Shown piece after piece: positions 36,301 to 44,952 of a stretch of DNA of 64,000 nucleotides (within the stretch, counting starts at the first letter, position 1; each line of letters opens with the position of its first letter). The translations under genes and the position numbers were made by a program. Source of the DNA: Desulfarculaceae bacterium (GTDB taxonomy: Bacteria; Desulfobacterota; Desulfarculia; Desulfarculales; Desulfarculaceae); contig JAIPEN010000003.1 in the NCBI GenBank assembly GCA_021737145.1, forward strand, positions 1 through 64,000, in the 5' to 3' direction. The notes under the pieces are model-generated. The model had not been told where the DNA came from and did not search any database. It worked only from the letters and a program-made list of their open reading frames with translations.

Positions 36301-36499
36301 GCTTGTCGGTGATGTCGTTGTCCACCTCCTCGGGGCGGGCGTTCTCCCAGACGGTGGTCACGGTGACCATGGGGAAGTCCACGTCCGGAAAGAGCGCCAC
36401 TCCCAGGCGGAAGAAGCCGATGATCCCGAAGACCACCAAGGCGGTGACCATCATGGTGGAGGCCACCGGCCTCTTGATGGAAAAGTCGGTTAAAAACAT
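33383..36499 (-). CDS. RND efflux permease (AcrB/HAE1 family)
   Basis: A 1038-residue inner-membrane proton antiporter of normal length. It starts MFLTDFSIKRPVASTMMVTA, typical of HAE1 pumps, and carries the TM4 proton-relay stretch TAVGLVIDDAIVMVENI with two Asp. It has two large periplasmic loops and a conserved second half (LRPILMTAVSTIGGVIPVVL). It is third in an operon with outer-membrane channel and adaptor; substrate range is unknown. Confidence 0.96.
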   Translation of the reverse strand: MFLTDFSIKRPVASTMMVTALVVFGIIGFFRLGVALFPDVDFPMVTVTTVWENARPEEVDNDITDKLEDAISGVSGIKHIASKSMQGVSRIVVEFELGKNVDVAAQEVRDKVSVKLRELPDDAESPVIDKLDINAQPIIWISVSGPQAIEQLTKIADEQLRPLVQKIQGVGEVRVGGARKKEVHLWLYRERLAAYGLGVNDVILAVKAQHVEVPGGKIDSKEKEFLIRTKGEFATPEAFNAMIVAYHQGAPVRLRDLGYAKSAREESVGVARFTTKDGGERTVGLGVSPQSGANQVAIAQKVKAILPELRRIAPEGVLVQIATDSTVFIEDSIEEVRFQLLLGAIIAALVIFLFLQNIRTTLISAVAIPTSIVSTFACMYWLDFTMNNMTMLALVTAVGLVIDDAIVMVENIFRHRTALHKGPMQAALEGSSEIAFAVVATTVALGGVFLPVAFMGGMVGRFFFEFAITLAFAVACSTFVALTVVPMLSARFLTVSEGGGGVFNLFNRAMDATSRFYRGLMDWCLRHRLSVIALALAMLVAGGWIFSLLGKEFITPEDQARFMVRLEMPLSYSLDKTDSVLQRFEDQLIKLPGVKSFFSVSGYDGSNKALAFVNLFPKDQRESSQAQVQMAVRAILRTMPDVRGGTADISPLGGAARNEDIQFVIQGPDIEGIDKYSRQIMERLRETPGFVGITRDLEIGKPEIRVKIDRNRAADAGVSVREVATAVAALLGGVKTVEYKEGGKSYDVRVRLAEEQRSLPEDIQRIWLRAADGRLLDVSSFVTLEQGVGPSVINRLDRSRSATVYSSLEGKLMGEAMDEVQAMADEMLPEGYTTKFAGRAEAMQETMGYILFAFILAILLTYMVLAAQFESFVHPFAIMMGLPLSFIGAFGLLYLMGNTFNLFSMIGLILLVGLATKNGILLIDYTRQLRLEGMGAHDALIEAGATRLRPILMTAVSTIGGVIPVVLAFGVGSESRQPIAVAIAGGMISSTVLTLVVVPVIYSYLDQLANWRLLDRMKSKVMAEPEKGYTSGGQIKKD

Positions 36500-36508
36500 G
36501 GTCGCGCC

Positions 36509-37636
36509 TTATTTCTTGTCCGCCGGAGCCTTGGGGGCCTCCTGCTTTGTGCTAACCTCGCTGCCGGGCCTCACCTGGAACTTGCCCTCCAGGATCACCT
36601 CGGCCCCGGGCTCGATCTGATCGGTGATCACCTCGGCCCATTGGCTGGTGACCTTGCCCAGCTTCACGGACACCTTCTTGGCCTTGCCCTTGTCGTTCAG
36701 ATACACGTAGGTCTCGGTCTCGGTCTGGATGACCCCGGCCCAAGGCACGGTGAGGGCCTGCTCCTTGACCTGGGTGACCACGTGCACCCGGGCGAACATG
36801 CCCGGGTTCAGCAGACGCTGGGAGTTGTCCACCCGGGCCTTTACCTTGAAGCTGCGGGTGGCCACGTCCACCACCGGGGAGATGAAGTAGATCTGGGCCT
36901 TGAAGGTGCGCCCCGGGTAGGCCGCCACCATCAGGTCCGCCCCCTGGTCCACGGTGATCCCGGCCTTGTAGCGCTCGGGCATCATGAAGGATATCTCCAG
37001 GGGGTCCAGGCTCACCACGGTGAGGATCTTGTCGCCCACCTTGAGGAAGTCGCCCACCGAGATGTTCCGCGAGCCGGCCACCCCGTCAAAGGGCGCGCGG
37101 ATGTCGGCGTCCTCCATCAGGTCGTGGTGGCGGGCCAGGTCGGCTTGGGCCTGGCTCAGGGTGGCGTCGCTTACCTTGATCTCGGTCTCCAGGTCGTCGT
37201 ACTTGAGCTTGGAGACCAGGTTGTCCTTTACCAAGGGCTTGTTGCGCTCCAGGATGCGCTTTTGATGGGCCAGGCGGATCTTGAGCTGGTGAATGCGCTG
37301 CTGCAGGTTCCGGGCCGTGGCCTTTAGCTTGGCCGTGTCCTGCTTTACCAGTATCTGGCCTTGCTTGACCGCCTTGCCCTCCTTGAACAGGATCTCGGTG
37401 ACCGGCGCGGCCAGCTCGGCCCGCAGGGTCACCATCTTGGGCGAGACCAGGGTGCCCACCTGGTCCAGGGTGTAGACCACCCGCCGGGCCGCCGCCTTGC
37501 CCAAGGTCACCGGGGTGGCCTTCTTGGCCGCCACCTGGGCCTTTTTCTCTTCCTTGCCGCAGCCCGCGGCTCCCAGGGCCATGACCGCCGCCGCGGCCAT
37601 CAACACGCAAGCCAGCAGAGGTTTTTTAGCGAGCAT
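36509..37636 (-). CDS. RND periplasmic adaptor (membrane fusion) lipoprotein
   Basis: A 375-residue protein with a lipobox (LGAAGC, Cys26), a split lipoyl-like domain, a helical hairpin (about 105-165, RIHQLKIRLAHQKRILERNK) and beta-barrel/proximal domains (ADIRAPFDGVAGSRNISVGD). It links the RND pump to the TolC-like channel. It starts 11 bases inside the end of the channel gene. Confidence 0.94.
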   Translation of the reverse strand: MLAKKPLLACVLMAAAAVMALGAAGCGKEEKKAQVAAKKATPVTLGKAAARRVVYTLDQVGTLVSPKMVTLRAELAAPVTEILFKEGKAVKQGQILVKQDTAKLKATARNLQQRIHQLKIRLAHQKRILERNKPLVKDNLVSKLKYDDLETEIKVSDATLSQAQADLARHHDLMEDADIRAPFDGVAGSRNISVGDFLKVGDKILTVVSLDPLEISFMMPERYKAGITVDQGADLMVAAYPGRTFKAQIYFISPVVDVATRSFKVKARVDNSQRLLNPGMFARVHVVTQVKEQALTVPWAGVIQTETETYVYLNDKGKAKKVSVKLGKVTSQWAEVITDQIEPGAEVILEGKFQVRPGSEVSTKQEAPKAPADKK

Positions 37637-39215
37637 TTGCTGTCTCCTTGGGGCCCATGGCGGGCATGATGTTGTAGCGGGAGAGGTTGTCCCCTATGGC
37701 CCGGTGCAGATCGGCCAGACCGGAGTTGAAGTCAGCCACCGCCGCGGCCTTGCGGATGCGGGCGGCGATCACCGAGTTCTGAAAATCCAGAATGCGGAAG
37801 GAGTCGCTCAAGCCTTCGTCCAGGCGGCGGTTCTCCTGCTTGAGGGTGGTCTCGGCCAGGCGCACGAAGCGCTCGGCCACCTGCACCCGCTCCCAGGAGC
37901 GATTCAGGGTCACCAGGGCGTTCTTGAGCTCGGTCTCGGCCGTGCCCTCCAGGCGCTTGAGCCGGTAGATGCCGCGCTTCTTTTCCCAAGCCGCTTGGCT
38001 GTAGCGGGCCTTGGCCGCCCGGTTGCCGATGGGATACTCCATGTCCAGTCCGATGTACCAGGAGTAGCCGTCGCCCCCGGCCATGCTGCTCCAGGAGTCG
38101 CCGTAATCGCCGGCAAAGGGGCTGTTTACCCGCGAGCCGTCAAAGGCGTACTCGCGCTCGGTGCCCGAGAGCCCGTTGGCCGCCAGGCTGCCCTGGGCGT
38201 CCAGGCGGGGAAGCTGCTGGTTGTCGAAATACACCAGCCGGATGTCCAGGGTCTTCAGCTCCAGCCGCTGGTTGATCAGGTCGGGCCGGTGCTTGAGGGC
38301 CAAAGCCAGGGCCTGGCCGAACTTGGGGTAGACCACGTGGGCGTCGGACAGAGGCTGGGGGATTATGGTCACGTTGTACAGGGGATCGCCGGGCCGTATC
38401 TCCAGCAGGTTCTTGAGCTGGTTGGACACCGTCTCCATCTGCTGGCGGGCGTAGACGATCTGCTCATCGCGCGAGGCCACCGCGGTCTTGGCCTCCTGAA
38501 CCTCGGTGACCGGCACCACCCCGGCCTTGAACTTGCGCCGGTTGCCGTCCAAAAGCCCCTGGGCCAGGTTGCGCGACTCGATGCGGTGCTTGAGCACCTG
38601 GTGGGCCAAGGAGAGCAGGTAGTAGGTGTTTTCCACCCGCTGGGCGATGCCCTGGGCCCGATCCAGGTAGTAGTAGCGTGATTGACTCACCCGGTTCTGG
38701 GCGATCCTGAGGTTGGCGGTGTTGACCTCCGGGCCCGCGCCCCGCAGCAGGGGCTGGGTCAAATCCAGGGTCAGATAGGTGCGGTAGCTGGGGTTGAGCC
38801 CCACGATGGCGGAGTTGCTGTCCGCGCCCAGGCTCTCCACTCCCACCCGGGAGCGCAGGCCGGTCTGGAAGCGCTTGCTCACCCCCACCGTGCCGCCGGT
38901 GGATCCCAGATCCTCATGGTCGCCGCCGGCCAGGGCCGAGGCGCTGGGCAGGTGATCCTGGGAGGTGTAGACCGAGGCATCCAGCACCGGGTCGAACTGG
39001 GCGTCCTCCACGGTGCGCTGCTCCTGGCTGACCGGGATGTCCACCTCGGCCATCTTGAGCTCCAGGTTCTTTTCGATGCCCCGAACCAGGGCGTCGCGCA
39101 GGGGCAGGGTCACTCCGGGAGGCTCCCCCTGGGCCTCGCCGGCCCGGGCCGGCAAGACCGGCGCGGCCATCCCGGCGATCATGAGCAGGGCGATTATGGT
39201 ACGAAAGATCGGCAT
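37626..39215 (-). CDS. TolC-family outer-membrane efflux channel
   Basis: A 529-residue protein with a signal peptide (IIALLMIAGMAAPVLPARAG) and two repeated helical segments typical of TolC-like channels (LPLRDALVRGIEKNLELKMA at the start; RAAKARYSQAAWEKKRGIYR further on). It is the first pump gene after tetR in transcription order. Confidence 0.93.
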   Translation of the reverse strand: MPIFRTIIALLMIAGMAAPVLPARAGEAQGEPPGVTLPLRDALVRGIEKNLELKMAEVDIPVSQEQRTVEDAQFDPVLDASVYTSQDHLPSASALAGGDHEDLGSTGGTVGVSKRFQTGLRSRVGVESLGADSNSAIVGLNPSYRTYLTLDLTQPLLRGAGPEVNTANLRIAQNRVSQSRYYYLDRAQGIAQRVENTYYLLSLAHQVLKHRIESRNLAQGLLDGNRRKFKAGVVPVTEVQEAKTAVASRDEQIVYARQQMETVSNQLKNLLEIRPGDPLYNVTIIPQPLSDAHVVYPKFGQALALALKHRPDLINQRLELKTLDIRLVYFDNQQLPRLDAQGSLAANGLSGTEREYAFDGSRVNSPFAGDYGDSWSSMAGGDGYSWYIGLDMEYPIGNRAAKARYSQAAWEKKRGIYRLKRLEGTAETELKNALVTLNRSWERVQVAERFVRLAETTLKQENRRLDEGLSDSFRILDFQNSVIAARIRKAAAVADFNSGLADLHRAIGDNLSRYNIMPAMGPKETANAR

Positions 39216-39239
39216 GCCAAATCTCTCCTCAGGGACCGG

Positions 39240-39818
39240 TTAGGTAAGGGGACTCAAAACGCGGTGTATGAACTCTTCGGTGGCGCTGTCCAAGTCGGTG
39301 TAAGGCGCCAGCCCTATGATGTCGAACTTGGGAAAACTGGCCAGGGTGCACACGATCAAAAAGGCGGTCTCCTCCACCGGGCAGTCCCGGATGGTGCCGT
39401 CCTCCTGCCCCTGCCTGAGGGCGCTGCCCACCAGTTCCAGCAGCCGCTTGAAGTAAAGCCGCACCCCGCCGTTGTAGGGCGAGTCGGAGTTGGTGATGGT
39501 CGAAGGATAGTCCCGGGCCAGGCACAGAATCTCGGTGGAGCGTTCCCGGCGCATGCGGAAATGAAACTCCAAATAGGCCCTAATGGCATCCCAGCCATTG
39601 TCCGTCTTTTCCATGGCATCGTAAATGCCAATGATGTATGCCTCGAAAACGTCTTCGAGGATACCCAGCATGATGTGTTCCTTGGTCTTGAAATAATAGA
39701 AAATAATGCCTTCGGATAGCTCTGCGCGTTCAGCGATCTCGTGGGTGCTGGTGGCGTGGTACCCCTTGGCGGCGAAGAGCTCGATAGCCGCCTTCAAGAT
39801 ATCGGGTTTACGCGACAT
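39240..39818 (-). CDS. TetR-family regulator of the RND operon
   Basis: A 192-residue regulator with an N-terminal HTH (HATSTHEIAERAELSEGIIF then YYFKTKEHI) and a divergent ligand domain. It heads the efflux operon, 24 bases before the TolC gene, and the palindrome at 39914 upstream is its likely autoregulatory operator. Confidence 0.93.
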   Translation of the reverse strand: MSRKPDILKAAIELFAAKGYHATSTHEIAERAELSEGIIFYYFKTKEHIMLGILEDVFEAYIIGIYDAMEKTDNGWDAIRAYLEFHFRMRRERSTEILCLARDYPSTITNSDSPYNGGVRLYFKRLLELVGSALRQGQEDGTIRDCPVEETAFLIVCTLASFPKFDIIGLAPYTDLDSATEEFIHRVLSPLT

Positions 39819-39913
39819 ACCAGGCCTCCGTTAAGGGCTAACCTCGGGTTAAAACATGGCAGGCGGGCCGCGTTTTGCCCGCCTGATCAAGCCAAGTTTG
39901 CGTCACTCAATAA

Positions 39914-39933
39914 AACTGAGTGAGTACTCAGTT
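39914..39933. promoter_or_regulatory. TetR-type operator upstream of the efflux operon
   Basis: A perfect 8-base inverted repeat AACTGAGT-GAGT-ACTCAGTT about 95 bases before the tetR start. Size and symmetry match TetR-family operators. Confidence 0.65.
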
Positions 39934-40038
39934 AATAGCATGTCCGGGAATTTGTCAAGCCCCCCGCCAAACCATTGTGTCGGAATTTTTTACGTCAAAA
40001 AAGAAGCGCCCCCAAATCAGCGTCAAATCAAAAGCTTG

Positions 40039-41010
40039 TCAGGATGCGGGATGATAGACCCTTCGGCCGGACTCCTCATCCACCCGCAACTCGCCCTTGT
40101 TTTCCAGATAGCGCAGGTGGGCCATGGCCTCGCCGGTGGCGAACCACTTCTGGGCCACGGGAAACTCCTGCCATGAGTCGCACTTGATGTCCCAGCTCAT
40201 GCGCGCGGCGGTCTGATAGGCATCCAGGGGCGCGGCGGCCAAAATTTCGCCTATCTCCCGCAAACGGTCGTGGTGATGCTCCTTGAGCTGGGCGATGCGG
40301 GCGGCGCAGTCGGGGATCAGCCCGCGGTGGCCGGGCAGAGCCAGGCGGATGTCCAGGGTGGCGGTCTGGTCCAGGCTGTCCAGATACATGGCCAGGGGAT
40401 CGAAGCCGTCCCGCCAGCACTGGATGTTGGGGGTGATGTCGCCCAGAATGTGGTCGCCGGCGATGAGGATGCCCCGCTCGGCCTCCCACAAACAGGTGTG
40501 CCCCAGGGTGTGGCCCGGGGTGATGCGGCAAATGAAGTTGTAGTCCCCCACGGACAGGGGCTGGCCGTCCTGAATCAGGCTCAGGTGGGGCACCCACTCC
40601 GAGCCGTGCTTGAAGCCGGGATGGGCTTGCAATGCCGCCTCCAGCTCGTGGCGGGGGAAGCCGTTGAGCCCACCGTAGGCGATCATGGGCTCCCAGTGAA
40701 AGCCCGCCTCGATCAACTCGGCCTCGGGCCGGTTGAAGAAGATGCGGCTGGAGGGAGAGATCACCCGGGAGGTCAGCGCGAAGTGGTCGGCGTGCATGTG
40801 GGTGATGAAAAAGTCGGTGCGCTCCAGGTCCACCCCCAGCTCCTGGATGCCCTGTTGCATGGCCTCCAGGCACTCGTCCCGGTTGAGGCCGGTGTCCACG
40901 ATGAGGTTGCGCTCCCCGCCGAGGATGAAATAGGAGTTCAAATACTTCAGGGGGCTGTTGGGCAGGGGGATCTGCACCCGGTACAGGGACGGCGCCACCT
41001 CTTGAATCAT
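40039..41010 (-). CDS. MBL-fold metallo-hydrolase with C-terminal winged helix
   Basis: A 323-residue protein with the MBL metal motif THMHADHF (near residue 78), then TPGHTLGHT, AGDHILGD and LPGHRG. The C-terminal 80 residues (KWFATGEAMAHLRYLENKGE) form a winged helix as in the LACTB2-like branch. Substrate unknown; thioester or phosphodiester hydrolysis is possible. ATG 41010 follows GGGAGACAAC. It is divergent from the IclR gene at 41222. Confidence 0.88.
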   Translation of the reverse strand: MIQEVAPSLYRVQIPLPNSPLKYLNSYFILGGERNLIVDTGLNRDECLEAMQQGIQELGVDLERTDFFITHMHADHFALTSRVISPSSRIFFNRPEAELIEAGFHWEPMIAYGGLNGFPRHELEAALQAHPGFKHGSEWVPHLSLIQDGQPLSVGDYNFICRITPGHTLGHTCLWEAERGILIAGDHILGDITPNIQCWRDGFDPLAMYLDSLDQTATLDIRLALPGHRGLIPDCAARIAQLKEHHHDRLREIGEILAAAPLDAYQTAARMSWDIKCDSWQEFPVAQKWFATGEAMAHLRYLENKGELRVDEESGRRVYHPAS

Positions 41011-41221
41011 GTTGTCTCCCTCAACGGCGTCATCACCTGGCGGCCGGGCTGGGGCGGCCCTGCCGTGTTGTGCCGCCAAATTAATTTTGGGTCAAAGCGG
41101 TCTTTTTATAGGTGACTATATTACTCTTTTGATCCGGGGCGTCCAGGGCGTGGCGGGCGATGCGGCTTGACCGGGGTGGCCAACGATTTTAAGATGGCGC
41201 GTCACAACACAAGGTTCCGCC

Positions 41222-42016
41222 ATGCGTGACAAAAATTTCATCAAATCCCTGGGCAAGGGCATCGCCATGCTGGAGCTGCTGGGCGAGGCGGTTGAGCCCC
41301 TTTCCCTTACCGACATCGCCCGCCGCCTGGACACCAGCAAGACCACGGCGCAGCGCTTCATCCACACCCTCATGGAGCTCGGCTACGTGCGCCGGGTCAG
41401 CGGCAAGCGCTATGTGCTGGGCAACCGGGTCCTGGGCCTGGCCAACCGGTTTCTGCATGGCCAGGGGGTGCTCAACCTGGCCCGCCCCTATCTGGAGGAG
41501 TTGGCCGCCGGCCTGGGGCGCAGCGTGAGCATGGGGGTGCTGGATGGCGGCCAGGTGCTGGTCACCTTCCGCCAGGAGCACACCCGGCCCTATCCCCTGG
41601 CGGTCTACATGGGCTCCCGCCTGCCCATCCACTGCTCGGCCCTGGGCAAGACGCTCCTGGCCTCCCTGCCCCGCAAACGCCTGGAAGAGCTGCTGGACGG
41701 GGTCGACCTGGTCAAGGTGACCCCCCGCAGCAAGACGGCCAAGAGCGCGGTGATCAAGGAGACCGCGGCAACCCGCACGCGGGGCTACGCCATCACCGAC
41801 CAGGAGCTATCTCTGGACCTGATCACCTATGGCGTGCCCCTGCTGGATCACGACGGCAAGGTCGCTGCCGCCGCCGCCCTGTCCCTGAGCATGAGCGACA
41901 AGGAAAACCCCAAGGCCACGAAAGCGGCCCTGGCCAGGCTGATCAAGGCCGGTGAGCGTATTTCCCGGGACATGGGCTACCGTGGGCCCTACCCCCGCAT
42001 CCTTTCGGCGGGATGA
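41222..42016 (+). CDS. IclR-family transcriptional regulator
   Basis: A 264-residue regulator with a winged helix (LSLTDIARRLDTSKTTAQRF, residues about 26-45) and an IclR effector domain (LPIHCSALGKTLLASLPRKR; GYAITDQELSLDLITYGVPL). Its targets may be the convergent alcohol dehydrogenase or the divergent MBL gene. Confidence 0.92.
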   Translation: MRDKNFIKSLGKGIAMLELLGEAVEPLSLTDIARRLDTSKTTAQRFIHTLMELGYVRRVSGKRYVLGNRVLGLANRFLHGQGVLNLARPYLEELAAGLGRSVSMGVLDGGQVLVTFRQEHTRPYPLAVYMGSRLPIHCSALGKTLLASLPRKRLEELLDGVDLVKVTPRSKTAKSAVIKETAATRTRGYAITDQELSLDLITYGVPLLDHDGKVAAAAALSLSMSDKENPKATKAALARLIKAGERISRDMGYRGPYPRILSAG

Positions 42017-42037
42017 CCCAGCCGCGCCCGGCCTTGG

Positions 42038-43141
42038 CTAAAGCTCCACCACGCCGCGCAGGTTCTTGCCCGCCTTCAGGTCATCGAAGCCCTGGTTGAT
42101 CTGTTCCAGGCTGTAGCGTTGGGTGATCAGGCCGTCCAGGTTCAGCCGCCCGATCTTGTACAGGTCCAGGAGCATGGTCAGGTCGGTGCAAAGGTCGCTG
42201 GAGCCGTAATAGCAGGAGAGCAGGGACTTCTCCATGGCCCGCAGAGGGGCCAGGGGCAGGTCCAGCTTTTGGTCCGCCGGGCCCATGCCCACCAGGATCA
42301 CCTTGCCCCCCCGCCGGATCAGCTCCACCGCCGTGGCCACCACCTGGGGGCTGCCCACCATGTCAAAGGCGTAGTCCGCCCCCCGGCCCTTGGTCAGCTC
42401 GATCACCCGCTCCACCAGGCCGCCCGCGCCGGAGTTGATGGTATGGGTGGCCCCGAACTCCCTGGCCTGCTCCAGCTTGCTGTCCAGCAGGTCCACCGCG
42501 ATGATCCGGGTGGCCCCGGCCAGCACCGCGCCCTGGATCACGTTGATGCCCACCCCGCCACAGCCGATGACCACCACGCTGCTGCCCGGCTTCACCTTGG
42601 CGGTGTTGAGCACCGCGCCCACTCCGGTGATGACCCCGCAGCCGGTGAGGGCGGCCACGTCAAAGGGCACGTCCTTGTCAATGGGCAACACGCTGTTTTG
42701 CGACACCACGTTGAAGTGGTTGAAGGTGCCCACCCCCAGCATGATGTGGATGTCGATGTCGCCCTTGCGCAGGCGGTAGGTGCCGTCGGGCATCAGGCCG
42801 CCCCGGGTCAGGTCGCGGAAGTCGCAGAGATAGGGCTGCTCGTGCTGGCAATAGAAGCATCCGCCGCAGGTGGGCGCCCACAGTAGCATCACGTGGTCGC
42901 CGGGCTTTACCTTGTCCACCCCGGGCCCCACCTCGCGCACGATGCCCGCGCCCTCGTGGCCCGGCACCGCGGGCAGGGGCGGCATGGCGAACACCCCGCT
43001 GAGCACCGAAAGGTCGCTGTGGCAGATGCCCGCCGCCTTGATCTCCACCAGGACCTCGCCCTGCCGGGGCGGAGCCAGCTCCAGCTCTTCCACGACCAGG
43101 GGCGTGTTGTGTTCGTAAAGCACCGCGCCGGAGGTTTTCAT
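42038..43141 (-). CDS. Zinc-dependent alcohol dehydrogenase (class III/NDMA-type family)
   Basis: A 367-residue MDR-family enzyme. Catalytic zinc ligands lie in GICHSD, GHEGAG and TGCGVITG. Structural zinc cysteines are in [15 protein letters not shown]. The NAD site is [20 protein letters not shown]. It resembles class III and NDMA-dependent alcohol dehydrogenases that oxidise primary alcohols. It converges on the IclR gene and is divergent from the CPBP gene. Confidence 0.92.
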   Translation of the reverse strand: MKTSGAVLYEHNTPLVVEELELAPPRQGEVLVEIKAAGICHSDLSVLSGVFAMPPLPAVPGHEGAGIVREVGPGVDKVKPGDHVMLLWAPTCGGCFYCQHEQPYLCDFRDLTRGGLMPDGTYRLRKGDIDIHIMLGVGTFNHFNVVSQNSVLPIDKDVPFDVAALTGCGVITGVGAVLNTAKVKPGSSVVVIGCGGVGINVIQGAVLAGATRIIAVDLLDSKLEQAREFGATHTINSGAGGLVERVIELTKGRGADYAFDMVGSPQVVATAVELIRRGGKVILVGMGPADQKLDLPLAPLRAMEKSLLSCYYGSSDLCTDLTMLLDLYKIGRLNLDGLITQRYSLEQINQGFDDLKAGKNLRGVVEL

Positions 43142-43452
43142 GTTTCCCGCTCTCCTTGGCCGGCGGCCGGGTCCTGTCCGGGCCTCTCATCCGCCGATGA
43201 GCTGCATTCACTTTATGATGCGCGTCAAGTCCCGCGCCTGCTTCTCTCGCTCGATTCATCCACCTTATATTGAATCCTCTTTTACCAGGTCAAGGGCCAG
43301 GGCCGGAGCAGCGGATTGCATGGCCGGCGCGCCCGCCCGCTTTGTGACAAATTGCGACTCCAGCGGTTTTGCCTCGGGAAATCCTTTTTATCGCCCGGCC
43401 TTTTGTTAAAATAAGTTTTGTTACAAACAAGTTAGAATTTGGTGCCTATTTT
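43142..43452. promoter_or_regulatory. Divergent promoter region with two TTTGTNACAAA palindromes
   Basis: The 311-base gap between the divergent alcohol dehydrogenase and CPBP genes holds TTTGTGACAAA (43341-43351) and TTTGTTACAAA (43417-43427). These are 76 bases apart, about seven helical turns. The spacing suggests a dimeric regulator bound at two sites. The regulator is unknown. Confidence 0.45.
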
Positions 43453-44118
43453 ATGACGACTCGCGCCGTCAACAAACAACCCGTTCCCCTCCTGCTCTGG
43501 GCGGAGTGCCTGGGCCTGTTCTTCGCGGCCCCGGTGGGGTTGTATTTCCTGCGGCACCAGCTTGCCCACCGGGTCATCCCCCTGGTGATCATCCTTGCCG
43601 CAGCCTGCGCCTGGTACCTGTTCAAGCTGCGCGATTTCGACCGCCGCTCCCTGTGGCGGGTGGAGGGCCTGGGGCGCCACCTCAAGGAAATCCTGGTGGC
43701 CCTGGCCCTGCCCGCGCTGCCCATCGCCCTGGCCACCTATCTGTTCATGCAGGACCAATTCCTGGCCATGCCCAGCGGCCGGCCCGCGGCCTGGCTGCTC
43801 CTGCTGCTGCTCTACCCTCTGCTCTCGGCCTACCCCCAGGAAGTGGTGTTCAGGGGCTTCTTTTTCCAGCGCTACCGCCGCCTGTTCCCCGACCCCCGCA
43901 TCATGGTGCTGGCCAGCGGGGTGAGCTTCGGCCTGGCCCACATCTTTTACGGCAACTGGGTGGCCCCCCTGGTGGCCGGCCTGGGCGGGGTGCTCTTCGG
44001 CTACCGCTACCTCACCTCCAAGTCCCTGGTGGCGGTGGGTATGGAGCACGGCCTTTGGGGCAACCTGCTCTACACCATCGGCCTGGGCTGGTTCTTCCTC
44101 AGCGGCTCCATCTCCTAG
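43453..44118 (+). CDS. CPBP-family intramembrane metalloprotease (CAAX-like)
   Basis: A 221-residue membrane protein with about six segments. It carries the three CPBP motifs: AYPQEVVFRGFFFQRY (normally EExxxR, here QEVVFR with one Glu), SFGLAHIFYGNW and EHGLWGN. Such proteins process or bind prenyl-like and peptide substrates. The weakened first Glu may lower activity. ATG 43453 is chosen though its ribosome site is poor. Confidence 0.85.
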   Translation: MTTRAVNKQPVPLLLWAECLGLFFAAPVGLYFLRHQLAHRVIPLVIILAAACAWYLFKLRDFDRRSLWRVEGLGRHLKEILVALALPALPIALATYLFMQDQFLAMPSGRPAAWLLLLLLYPLLSAYPQEVVFRGFFFQRYRRLFPDPRIMVLASGVSFGLAHIFYGNWVAPLVAGLGGVLFGYRYLTSKSLVAVGMEHGLWGNLLYTIGLGWFFLSGSIS

Positions 44119-44327
44119 AGGGTTCCGGCCTAATTTTCCGCGCCTGATCCACCCTTGGGGCCATCGCCAAAGCTCGTCTGAACCAGTCTTTCCGGCAAGT
44201 GGAGACTCCCCCCACCCGGCAGCGCGCAAAAGGCCCCGGCAGCGCCTTGGCAAAGCCGGAATTGTCTTTATTTATGCGGCCATGGCGCTACAATGGGGCG
44301 TTCCCCAGCATGAAAAGGAAGCAAGCC

Positions 44328-44756
44328 ATGAACCAGCCCCTGAGCATCGACCAGATAAGCCTCGGCCAGACCTACGAGGTCCAGATAGCTGTGGACGAAA
44401 AACGCATCGCCGCCTTTGCCGAAGCCACCGGGGACAACAACCCCATCCACTTTGACGACGAGGCCGCGGCCAAGAGCATCTTCGGCCGCCGGGTGGCCCA
44501 GGGCATGCTCACCGCGGGCTTTCTCTCGGGCGTGTTCGGCACCCAGTTCCCCGGCTCGGGCACCATCTACCTTTCCCAGAGCGTGAAGTTCGTGCGCCCG
44601 GTCTTTTTGGGAGACAAGGTGACGGTGCGCATGGAGGTGGTGGAGATTATGACCGGCAAGAACCGCTTGCGGATCAAGACCACCTGCCTCAACCAGGCCG
44701 GCCAGGAGGTGCTCACCGGCGAGGCCATGGTGATGCCGCCGCCCAAACAGGCCTAG
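44328..44756 (+). CDS. MaoC-like (R)-specific enoyl-CoA hydratase
   Basis: A 142-residue hot-dog fold protein with the hydratase signature FAEATGDNNPIHFDDEAAAK (catalytic Asp and His) and GRRVAQGMLTAGFLSG. It hydrates trans-2-enoyl-CoA to (R)-3-hydroxyacyl-CoA. ATG 44328 follows AAAAGGAAGC. Confidence 0.9.
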   Translation: MNQPLSIDQISLGQTYEVQIAVDEKRIAAFAEATGDNNPIHFDDEAAAKSIFGRRVAQGMLTAGFLSGVFGTQFPGSGTIYLSQSVKFVRPVFLGDKVTVRMEVVEIMTGKNRLRIKTTCLNQAGQEVLTGEAMVMPPPKQA

Positions 44757-44952
44757 GCCCACTGCCCCAGAGCTTCTTCATTTACTAATGTGATGGCCGG
44801 CCGTGGCACAGACCGATGCATGGCGGCATTGCCGGCAGGCCCGCCGGGGGGGGCCGCCGTTTTATCTTACCCGAGCCAAATTACATCAAATGGGCCAGCC
44901 CCTCGCAGGCGCCCATCTGAATGCCATAAGAAGCAACCGGAAGCGGAGCGGC

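Noticed and set aside
33341-36493. A 1050-codon open frame on the plus strand opposite the RND permease
   Set aside because: Its translation is His/Gly/Val-rich low-complexity without motifs, as expected for the antisense of a GC-rich gene. The minus strand encodes a full-length RND pump.
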